This document shows, piece after piece, positions 6,253-12,796 of a stretch of 12,796 nucleotides of DNA. The stretch is taken from assembly GCA_021838765.1 (NCBI GenBank), contig JAKCCY010000080.1:1-12796 (forward strand), in the 5' to 3' direction. The number at the start of each line of letters is the position of its first letter. Position 1 is the first letter of the stretch. The notes below the pieces were generated by a model, which was not told where the DNA came from, did not search any database, and was given only the letters and a program-made list of their open reading frames with translations. The translations under genes were made by a program, and so were the position numbers. The DNA comes from Nitrospirota bacterium. Lineage in GTDB: Bacteria > Nitrospirota_A > Leptospirillia > Leptospirillales > Leptospirillaceae.

Positions 6253-9200
6253 TTAAGGTTTGAATGGTGACGAAGGAGATATCTCCTTCGTCTGTGAGGG
6301 ATCGAGCCCCGATCCACCGTTAAAAAAGCTCCGGCGGAGATCGGCCTCTTTCCAGAAGCAAAACAGTACGGGTATGACCAAAAGGCTCAGGATCATGGCA
6401 GTCACCATACCGCCAACCATCGGCGCAGCGATCCGTTTCATGACATCCGATCCTGTCTCATGGCTCCACATGATCGGAAGAAGTCCCGCCAGGATGACCG
6501 TTCCCGTCATGGCGATGGGACGCAGCCGGTACAGCGTTCCTTCGAGAATCGCTTCATCGAGATCCTCCGCTGTTCTTAGCCTTCCATCTGCCATGCGTCG
6601 ATCAACCGAGCGATCGAGATAAAGGATCATCACGATTCCAAACTCGGCGGCTACTCCGGCTAAAGCGATCATTCCCGTGACGACGGCCACGGAGAGTCGG
6701 TAGTGAAGTCCGTAAAGAAACCAAAGGCTTCCGAGCACCGCAAACGGAAGTGACAGGAGGACCATCCCTGTCTTGGAAGCACTCCTGAAGTGGATAAACA
6801 GAAGGGCGACAATGAGTAAAAGAGCGAGTGGCAGGACCAGTTCCAGCCGTTTTTTTGCCCTTTTGATGGAGGTGTACTGTCCTGACCAGGAGAGGGTCGT
6901 TCCGGTCGGAAGAATAACGGAACGGGCGATGGCCTTTCGGGCCAGGGCGACATAGCCGGCCATATCTCCTCCCTTGGGTTCGATGTAAATCCACCCAGTG
7001 AGTCGGGCATTTTCCGTCTTGATCATCGTCGGACCGTCTTCAATGCTGAGAGACGCCAGGCGGGAGAGCGGAACTTCCTCTCCGTCCGGTGTGGAAAGAA
7101 GTGAAGAGCCAATGGCGTCCAGGGATCCCCGATCCTCGCTGGGGTAACGGAGGTTGACCGGGAATCGTTGCCGACCATGAATGACGGTTGTCAGGCGTTC
7201 TCCGCCGATGGCGGTTTCCACCAGTCGGTTGACATCTTCGATGTTGAGACCATAACGGGCGGCTTTTTCGCGGTGGATGTTCACGACAATGTACCGGCCT
7301 CCCGTGAGGCGGTCAGCATAGACAGAGGAGGTTTCAGGGAGTTTTTTCAGGACCTCCTGGATCTGACTGTCAATTCGGTTGATCGTGTCGAGTGATGCAC
7401 CTGTTACCTTAAGACCCAGTGGCGACTTGATTCCGGTTGAGAGCATATTGACCCGGTTGATGATCGGCATGGTCCAGATATTTGAAATTCCCGGCAGCAA
7501 GACGGCCTCATTCAACCTCTCCTTCAGTTTGGAAAGGGTCATTCCGTGGGGCCACTGATCTCGGGGTTTGAGCATCACCACCGTATCGAACATCGTGAGA
7601 TGTGCCGAATCTGTTGCCGTCTCGGCGCGTCCTGCCTGTCCGAACACGCGTTCAACCTCGGGAACGGTTTTGACGAGCCGGTCGGTGATCTGGAGAAGAT
7701 GTGCCGATTCTCCCACTGAGACTCCGGGAGTCATGGTGGGCATGTACAAAAGGTCCCCTTCATAGAGAGGGGGCATGAATTCCGTTCCCAGATGAGAAAG
7801 AGGGATCACCGCTGTGGCAAGGCATATTCCGGAAAACATGAGAGTGAGTCTCCGGTGCCGAAGCACCCATCCGATCACGGGTCTGTAAAGAAGGACAAGG
7901 AACCGGTTCAGGATGTTGTCTTCCTCCGGCTTCATCTTACCCCGAATGAGAAATCCCATGAGAACTGGAACCAGTGTGATCGAAAGGCCGGCGGAGATGG
8001 CGATCGAATAGGTCTTGGTAAAGGCCAATGGTTTAAAGAGCCTTCCTTCTTGCTCCTGAAGCGCGAAGATGGGAAGAAATGATACCGTAATCACCAGAAG
8101 CGAAAAGAAGAGAGAGGGACCAACCTCCCCGGCGGAGCTAAGGGCAATCTCCCAGGAAGTCTCCGACCCGTCGGAACGTTCCTGGTGTTTGTGCATGTTC
8201 TCGATCATCACGATCGCCGCATCGACCATAACCCCGATGGAGACCGCGATTCCTCCAAGAGACATGATATTGGCAGTGAGCCCCTGGCGTGCCATCAGGA
8301 CAAACGCTGCAAAAATTCCGACAGGAAGAGAGAGTATTGCCACGAGCGAAGAGCGGAGGCTGGAAAGGAAGACAAGACAGACCAACGAGACCGCGATGGA
8401 TTCTTCCAGGAGTTTTTCCAGAAGGGTTCTGATGCTTTTCAGGATCAGTCGGGAACGGTCATAAGTTGTTACGATCTCCACCCCGGGCGGTAGCATAGGC
8501 TTGAGCTCCCGGAGTTTTTTCTTGACCGCTTCGATGATCTTGAGGGCGTTTGTTCCGCTTCTGGCGATGACAATCCCTCCGGCAACCTCTCCTTCGCCGT
8601 CGAGCTCAGCCACGCCTTGCCTGAGCTGGGGGCCGAGATGAACGGACGCGACATCGCCGAGACGGACAGGATTTCCCCCGGCACCTGATACAAGAGGAAT
8701 CTTCCTGATATCGGAAATCGAGTGGAGATATCCTCGCGTCCGGACCATGTACTGGGCTTCGTTCATATCCACGACCGATCCGCCCACTTCTCCGTTCGAT
8801 TTCCGGATGGCATCCTCAACCCGTGACAGAGGAATATGATCGGCCAGAAGCCTTCGTGGATCGACGACCACCTGGAACTCGTTCACCATTCCGCCGACCG
8901 TCGCCACCTGCGCCACGCCATGGATGCTTTGCAGTTCAAACTTCAGAAACCAGTCCTGAAGGGTCCTAAGTTGTGAGAGATCGAGCGTGTGCGTGCGGTC
9001 GACAAGCGCGTATTCATAGACCCATCCCAAGCCGGTAGCATCGGGCCCCAGAGAGGCGGTGACTCCGGATGGAAGGCGGCCTTCGACCTGATTGAGGTAC
9101 TCGAGAACTCGGGATCTGGCCCAGTATTGATCGGTCCCTTCCTTGAACAGAATGTAAATGAGGGAGTTCCCGAAGTCGGAATAACCGCGCACATGCCGGA

Positions 9201-9435
9201 CTCCAGGAATGGTCAGAAAGGCGGTCGTCAGTGGATAGGTTACCTGATTTTCCACAACGGACGGAGGTTGTCCGGCAAAAGCGGCCTTGACGATGACTTG
9301 CGTGTCGGAGAGATCCGGGATGGCATCCAGGGGACTTCGATAGAGGGAGACCCCTCCCCATCCGATAATGGCAACGGCCAGCCCCAGAACCCAGAACCGT
9401 TTCTGAATGGACCAGGCGATGATCTTTGGAATCAT
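6253..9435 (-). CDS. cusA: CusA-type heavy-metal RND efflux pump
   Basis: This is the inner membrane pump of a tripartite system that exports Cu(I)/Ag(I) in exchange for protons. At 1060 residues it has the full family length. It shows the two-fold RND layout: a first membrane helix (about 12-30), a periplasmic domain, a membrane bundle (about 340-500), a second helix (about 529-546), a second periplasmic domain and a final bundle (about 865-1030). The motif GVMVDAAIVMIEN (401-413) holds D405, the proton-relay residue. The three Met of the E. coli CusA copper site have counterparts M565 (LLYMPTMTPG), M615 (SAHLTMFDT) and M664 (NMLSTGIKSP), which favours monovalent copper or silver over Zn/Co/Cd pumps. 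The start ATG 9435 follows AAGGAG by eight bases and overlaps the CusB stop (ATGA). No truncation is seen; the C-terminal tail is short and polar. Confidence 0.95.
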   Translation of the reverse strand: MIPKIIAWSIQKRFWVLGLAVAIIGWGGVSLYRSPLDAIPDLSDTQVIVKAAFAGQPPSVVENQVTYPLTTAFLTIPGVRHVRGYSDFGNSLIYILFKEGTDQYWARSRVLEYLNQVEGRLPSGVTASLGPDATGLGWVYEYALVDRTHTLDLSQLRTLQDWFLKFELQSIHGVAQVATVGGMVNEFQVVVDPRRLLADHIPLSRVEDAIRKSNGEVGGSVVDMNEAQYMVRTRGYLHSISDIRKIPLVSGAGGNPVRLGDVASVHLGPQLRQGVAELDGEGEVAGGIVIARSGTNALKIIEAVKKKLRELKPMLPPGVEIVTTYDRSRLILKSIRTLLEKLLEESIAVSLVCLVFLSSLRSSLVAILSLPVGIFAAFVLMARQGLTANIMSLGGIAVSIGVMVDAAIVMIENMHKHQERSDGSETSWEIALSSAGEVGPSLFFSLLVITVSFLPIFALQEQEGRLFKPLAFTKTYSIAISAGLSITLVPVLMGFLIRGKMKPEEDNILNRFLVLLYRPVIGWVLRHRRLTLMFSGICLATAVIPLSHLGTEFMPPLYEGDLLYMPTMTPGVSVGESAHLLQITDRLVKTVPEVERVFGQAGRAETATDSAHLTMFDTVVMLKPRDQWPHGMTLSKLKERLNEAVLLPGISNIWTMPIINRVNMLSTGIKSPLGLKVTGASLDTINRIDSQIQEVLKKLPETSSVYADRLTGGRYIVVNIHREKAARYGLNIEDVNRLVETAIGGERLTTVIHGRQRFPVNLRYPSEDRGSLDAIGSSLLSTPDGEEVPLSRLASLSIEDGPTMIKTENARLTGWIYIEPKGGDMAGYVALARKAIARSVILPTGTTLSWSGQYTSIKRAKKRLELVLPLALLLIVALLFIHFRSASKTGMVLLSLPFAVLGSLWFLYGLHYRLSVAVVTGMIALAGVAAEFGIVMILYLDRSVDRRMADGRLRTAEDLDEAILEGTLYRLRPIAMTGTVILAGLLPIMWSHETGSDVMKRIAAPMVGGMVTAMILSLLVIPVLFCFWKEADLRRSFFNGGSGLDPSQTKEISPSSPFKP

Positions 9436-10691
9436 GGCCGGTCTCCTTCGACCATCCGGTCGGAAACATTTTGAAACCGGGACTCAGCATCGAGCAGGAA
9501 CTCTCCGCTGACAACGACTCGTTCCCCTTCGGAAAGCCCTGAGAGCACTTCGACCCAGTGGCGGGAGCGTGCTCCGGTTTTGACCCTGGCTGGCCGGAAA
9601 AGCCCCTTGCCGGTTTCTGTGATCACGACCGTTCTCGATCCTGTCCGGATCAGTGCTTCCCGTGGAATGACCAATACATCGGGATGCGGATCGGGATGTA
9701 TTGTGGCTTCAAGATACATTCCCGCCTTCAAAAATCCGTCAGGATTGGGGATCGTGACCCTGGCCCTGATCGTCCGGCTGGTCTTTTCAACTTCGGGGCT
9801 CACAAATTGCAGACTTCCCCGGTATTTTCTGGTGGACGGGGATGGAAGATGAAGGGCAACCGCATCTCCATTTTTCACCCAGGCAAGCTCTGGGCTGTAG
9901 AGGAACACATTGACCCAGAGCTTCTTGGTGTCAGCAAGGGTCATCAAGGGGGTTTTCGGCGAGATTTCTCCCCCGATCCGGGCCGAGATTGACGTTACGA
10001 TGCCTGAATAGGGAGAGATGACCGGGATGACCGATCGGGGCTTTCCTGTTTTCTCAAGCCTCTTGATTTCAATCTCCGGGATCCCCAGAAGGTTGAGCCG
10101 TTCCCTTGACGCTTTCCAGATATTCTGGTTGTCGGGTGATCCGGGGTCAGACTGGAGAGCCTGTTGGGCGATTCGGGCCTCATCTTCTGAATTGGCAAGT
10201 TCGGGCGAATAAATCTCTGCGATGGTTTGCCCCTTCCGGACGATATCTCCCTCGGATCGAACTTTTAACGTTCGGATCCACCCTGAAAATCGCGTGTTTA
10301 TGACCCGGGTGCGGTGCCCGTCGAGCGAAACGGTTGCGGCTGCCCGGATGGTGTGGGAGAAGGTACGCCTGGTGACTTTCGCCAGCCGGATCCCAAGCGT
10401 CTGTCTGATTTCCGGACTCACCTGGACCGACTTTCCGGTAGAGCTGGCAGGACTCGAAAAGACGGGAAGATAGTCCATTCCCATGTTGTCCTTCATCGGG
10501 TGATCTGAATGGATGGACGGGTTCATGGGATTTCTCCAGTAAAGGATCGTTCGTTTTGGCGTGCCCCCCATCTTTTTGGCCGTTGTCATTGAAAGTTTTT
10601 TTGAATGGTTTGCCCAGTTGACCGCACCGGCACCGATTCCTATTCCTGCTAAAAGGATAAAAAAGGAAAAAACAAGAGATCTACTGTTCAT
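9432..10691 (-). CDS. cusB: CusB-type periplasmic adaptor (membrane fusion protein)
   Basis: This adaptor joins the RND pump to the outer membrane channel and binds Cu(I)/Ag(I) received from the chaperone. It is 419 residues long. Residues 5-24 form an N-terminal membrane anchor or signal. A metal-binding segment follows (50-76): YWRNPMNPSIHSDHPMK then NMGMDYLP. M56, M70 and M72 match in order, with one residue less spacing, the M49, M64 and M66 copper ligands of E. coli CusB; M66 is extra. Then come the barrel/lipoyl half (about 125-165, GWIRTLKVRSEGDIVRKGQ), an alpha-helical hairpin (about 165-215), the second lipoyl half (SPYSGIVTSI, 226-235) and beta domains to the end. The start ATG 10691 has GGGAGG six bases upstream; the frame's upstream ATG adds 12 residues without a signal. 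It overlaps the CusC gene by 11 bases and CusA by 4. Confidence 0.93.
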   Translation of the reverse strand: MNSRSLVFSFFILLAGIGIGAGAVNWANHSKKLSMTTAKKMGGTPKRTILYWRNPMNPSIHSDHPMKDNMGMDYLPVFSSPASSTGKSVQVSPEIRQTLGIRLAKVTRRTFSHTIRAAATVSLDGHRTRVINTRFSGWIRTLKVRSEGDIVRKGQTIAEIYSPELANSEDEARIAQQALQSDPGSPDNQNIWKASRERLNLLGIPEIEIKRLEKTGKPRSVIPVISPYSGIVTSISARIGGEISPKTPLMTLADTKKLWVNVFLYSPELAWVKNGDAVALHLPSPSTRKYRGSLQFVSPEVEKTSRTIRARVTIPNPDGFLKAGMYLEATIHPDPHPDVLVIPREALIRTGSRTVVITETGKGLFRPARVKTGARSRHWVEVLSGLSEGERVVVSGEFLLDAESRFQNVSDRMVEGDRP

Positions 10692-12120
10692 GGGAACCTC
10701 CCTGAAGTCGGCCTTTAAGATAGTCAAGCTCAGCCATTTCTTTCATCCTGTCCATTCGGAGGTCGAGCGCCTGAAGTTCTGTTTCCTCGACTTTCTTCAT
10801 TGTTTCAAGAACGCGTTCCATTGGAACCGTTCCTGTCGAATAGGCATTCAGGGCGGCTTCAGCATTCCTGTGGGCTTCGGGCAGAAGTCGGTGATCAAAA
10901 AAAACGGCTCGATGGGAGAGATGGCGGTAGGATGCCTCTGTATCCCTGATATCTTCGGCAAGCTTCTGCTTCAGTTCTTCATGGTTGGCCTCAAAGGATG
11001 TGAGAGCTGCCTCTTCTTCCTGAATTTTTTGGTCCTGCCGTTCACCTGGACGGACGGGAAGATTCATTGTCAGGACGACTGAGAACAGATTGGGAGTGGC
11101 TGTGATGAGACTTGGCCCCATGAAGTAGTTGTAGTCCCCTTCAACAGAAAATGCGGGAATTTTGTCTTTTTCGGCGGCCTGGATCCGAAGTGCCTGTGCG
11201 GCATTCTTTTCTGCGCTGGATTTGAGTGCGGGATGAACATTGATCTGGTTCAGCAGAACGGATTCGGGAAGAGGCGCCGGCAATCTGGGTTCATCATCTG
11301 ATATTCTGAACGAATGGGATGTTCTCATGAGACGCATCAGAAGATGACGTTCCTTTTCCTCCCTGATGCGCAGCGTTTCCCTTGTGTCGAGAAGGGTGTC
11401 TTTCTGGAACTGGGCGGAAAGGAGATCCGATTCGGAGCCCGTTCCCTGACGATAGCGGGTCAGGGCAGACTGGAATGCTTCCTGCCAGAGAAGGCCGATC
11501 GAGCGGAGCAGGATCTCCGTCCGCGTGTCTCGGTAAATTTCAATCCAGGCTAGTCGGACATCCCTGACAATCCGGAGCTTGCGGTCTTCAATATTCCATC
11601 CGGATGCGCTCTGCTCCCTGACAAAGCCTTTTTGGACAAGAGCTCTCTTCCCCCAGGGTGAAAAGCTCTGTCTGAGCCCCACCGTTGTCATGGCCAGAAG
11701 GCTTTGTCCCATGTTGAAGCTGAGAGGAAAATACTGTTCCCCCAGAATCAGCTTCGGATCTGGCAGTTCTCCTGCCTGGATGGAGAGAGCTTTTTCCCGG
11801 GCTATCTGAGCCCGTTCCCTGGCCAGAGCGGGATTCCTTTCAAGGGCCAGATGAACCGCCTGATCGATCGTCAGTACGGGAAGGCCCATTTCCTGGAGGG
11901 AGGCCGTTCCCGTAAAACTGGCTCCGTCTGCCCATACAATCGAATCCTGCCCGAATGGATGTGCTTGATCGAATATGAAACAAGGGGGCAAGAGGATCTG
12001 AGCAAGAATCAGAGAAATCCAGTATCTCCAGATGGATTGTCTTTTCCCTGAAGAGAAAGGGGATCCTGATGATGGCTTTTTATCAAAAATGGAAAAAGAT
12101 GTGATGTGAAGAAATGACAT
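10681..12120 (-). CDS. cusC: CusC-type outer membrane efflux protein (TolC family)
   Basis: This 479-residue channel protein would form the trimeric outer membrane exit duct for the CusA/CusB complex. It shows the two OEP repeats: the first begins near residue 83 (LTIDQAVHLALERNPAL) and the second near LLNQINVHPALKSS, each followed by long helical coiled regions with heptad-like Leu/Ala and acidic/basic residues. The N-terminus is unusual: about 30 polar residues precede the hydrophobic segment (about 34-50), and about 80 precede the first repeat. No standard lipobox is present, unlike lipidated E. coli CusC. The start ATG 12120 follows GGGGAGG by five bases, and there is no other Met before residue 78, so the long N-terminus is probably real. 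The stop overlaps the CusB start by 11 bases, indicating coupling. Confidence 0.92.
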   Translation of the reverse strand: MSFLHITSFSIFDKKPSSGSPFSSGKRQSIWRYWISLILAQILLPPCFIFDQAHPFGQDSIVWADGASFTGTASLQEMGLPVLTIDQAVHLALERNPALARERAQIAREKALSIQAGELPDPKLILGEQYFPLSFNMGQSLLAMTTVGLRQSFSPWGKRALVQKGFVREQSASGWNIEDRKLRIVRDVRLAWIEIYRDTRTEILLRSIGLLWQEAFQSALTRYRQGTGSESDLLSAQFQKDTLLDTRETLRIREEKERHLLMRLMRTSHSFRISDDEPRLPAPLPESVLLNQINVHPALKSSAEKNAAQALRIQAAEKDKIPAFSVEGDYNYFMGPSLITATPNLFSVVLTMNLPVRPGERQDQKIQEEEAALTSFEANHEELKQKLAEDIRDTEASYRHLSHRAVFFDHRLLPEAHRNAEAALNAYSTGTVPMERVLETMKKVEETELQALDLRMDRMKEMAELDYLKGRLQGGSHEQ

Positions 12121-12180
12121 AAGTCCTCCCCGAGTTCAAAAACGGTGTGAAAATCCGAAATTTGACGAACCGGGTGAGTC

Positions 12181-12636
12181 TCAGATCAGAAGAGGAGAAT
12201 TAACGGGCGGAAAGAAGGAATATTTATGCAAAAACGGAGGATGCAGGGACTGCGTTTCCCATTGACCTTGTGCCTGGTTTTCGGCGGAATCAAAAACGAT
12301 TGGAAGAGCCGGAGGCTGTATGTGCGAGAGGGAAGCGGTGCTTTCCACTCCAGGCGCTGATAGAACACACAGATCGCAAAGGGAAGCCTGACAAAGGGCA
12401 ACCTGATCATTGCCGTGACAACAGGGAAGTGCCCCTTTCATGGGACAGGAAGAAGGCATCGACTTCTCGCTGTGGATGCCATGCCCCATAGCCATTGAAG
12501 GCATCATGGCACGGGTGCGGGACGGCTTGTCCATTCCGGAGAAAATCCAGACCATGGAGAGAAGAAGGACAACCCAGAGGATGTTTTTTTTAAGCGGCCA
12601 AAGGTATTTCATATAGGGATTCTGGTCCTCTTTCAT
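12181..12636 (-). CDS. Membrane-anchored Cys/Met/His-rich protein, unknown function
   Basis: This protein of about 151 residues is not assigned to a family. It has a charged N-terminus, one hydrophobic segment (about 18-34) and then a periplasm-facing stretch rich in metal ligands: RAMMPSMAMGHGIHSEKSM (42-60), SSCPMKGALPCCHG (62-75) and LCQASLCDLCVL (81-92), with six Cys in all. The rest is Pro-rich with no clear domain. Small Cys/His/Met-rich proteins such as CopL-like and DUF2946 proteins are known next to copper genes, but no convincing match is claimed. It lies 60 bases upstream of the CusC gene on the same strand, so it probably belongs to the operon. The start is uncertain: ATG 12636 is chosen, TTG 12648 overlaps the upstream stop, and ATG 12612 would still keep the hydrophobic segment. 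None has a strong ribosome binding site. Confidence 0.6.
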   Translation of the reverse strand: MKEDQNPYMKYLWPLKKNILWVVLLLSMVWIFSGMDKPSRTRAMMPSMAMGHGIHSEKSMPSSCPMKGALPCCHGNDQVALCQASLCDLCVLSAPGVESTASLSHIQPPALPIVFDSAENQAQGQWETQSLHPPFLHKYSFFPPVNSPLLI

Positions 12637-12644
12637 GTTCTTTG

Positions 12645-12796
12645 TCAATCAGGATGCAGCAATTCAAAATTGGGAAGGTGGTCGGGGGACGAGAGAAGAC
12701 GAAGCGCATCCTTTCTCAGGGGCTGGACGAAGATGCGCTTGACCTCTCCGTGGTAGTCGTATCGTCCGGCGTTTCTTCGGTACCCTTTGGTTTCGC
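12645..12796 (-). CDS. C-terminal fragment, possibly DUF4338/DruA-like
   Basis: A - strand frame is open from the right edge and ends with TGA at 12647-12645, giving the last 49 residues of a protein that enters from outside. It begins ETKGYRRNAGRYDYHGEVKR and continues IFVQPLRKDALRLLSSP before ending LLHPD. The pattern of a G-x-R-rich stretch, then K-x-IFV-x-PL and DA-x-x-L, recalls the C-terminus of DUF4338 (DruA-like) proteins, often found near insertion sequences or defence genes. This is a weak, memory-based match. Its stop is eight bases before ATG 12636 of the next gene and overlaps the alternative TTG start, so transcription may run through into the copper operon. Confidence 0.5.
   Translation of the reverse strand, partial: ETKGYRRNAGRYDYHGEVKRIFVQPLRKDALRLLSSPDHLPNFELLHPD

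Noticed and set aside
1..12796. CRISPR arrays, tRNA or rRNA genes
   Set aside because: No regularly spaced direct repeats, cloverleaf-like sequences or conserved rRNA segments were seen.

Overview
The window is about 12.8 kb of bacterial chromosome with dense, moderately GC-rich coding. It carries a copper/silver efflux operon together with several unusual methionine-rich periplasmic proteins. A high-potential iron-sulfur protein (HiPIP), a type II NADH dehydrogenase and the general style of the genes would fit an acidophilic iron- or sulfur-oxidising bacterium, for example a Leptospirillum-like Nitrospirota. That taxonomic guess is inference: there is no rRNA or other marker gene here.

Left part, + strand (1-3424). 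The 3' end of an unidentified gene (1-117) is followed by a spacer and a polytopic membrane protein that distantly resembles NnrS or heme-copper oxidase subunit I (421-1728). A 457-base spacer follows, with a terminator-like double hairpin. Then comes a complete type II NAD(P)H:quinone oxidoreductase (2186-3424), in which the acidic residue that normally favours NADH appears to be Gln.

Middle (3425-4691). A weak terminator-like hairpin and a stretch that may be a decayed transposase lead into an Uma2-family gene on the - strand (3848-4408), which has its own good -35/-10 candidate and a strong ribosome binding site.

Right part, - strand (4692-12796), in transcription order from high to low coordinates: the C-terminal end of a possible DUF4338/DruA-like protein; a membrane-anchored protein of about 151 residues rich in Cys, Met and His; the outer membrane factor (CusC type); the periplasmic adaptor (CusB type); the RND pump (CusA type); a CusF-like copper chaperone; a secreted Met-rich helical protein of 129 residues; and a Tat-exported HiPIP-like protein with a 13-methionine insertion between its second and third cluster cysteines. 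Stop and start codons overlap at C/B, B/A and (for one possible start) A/F, so the core is one translationally coupled operon. The last two genes are separated by spacers of about 180 bases that contain strong hairpins, so their dosage may be set separately.

Working model (inference). The chaperone and the Met-rich proteins bind or buffer Cu(I)/Ag(I) in the periplasm and hand it to the CusA/B/C tripartite pump. The Met-rich HiPIP would join copper handling to periplasmic electron transfer. It is the strongest candidate for something not previously described in this window.
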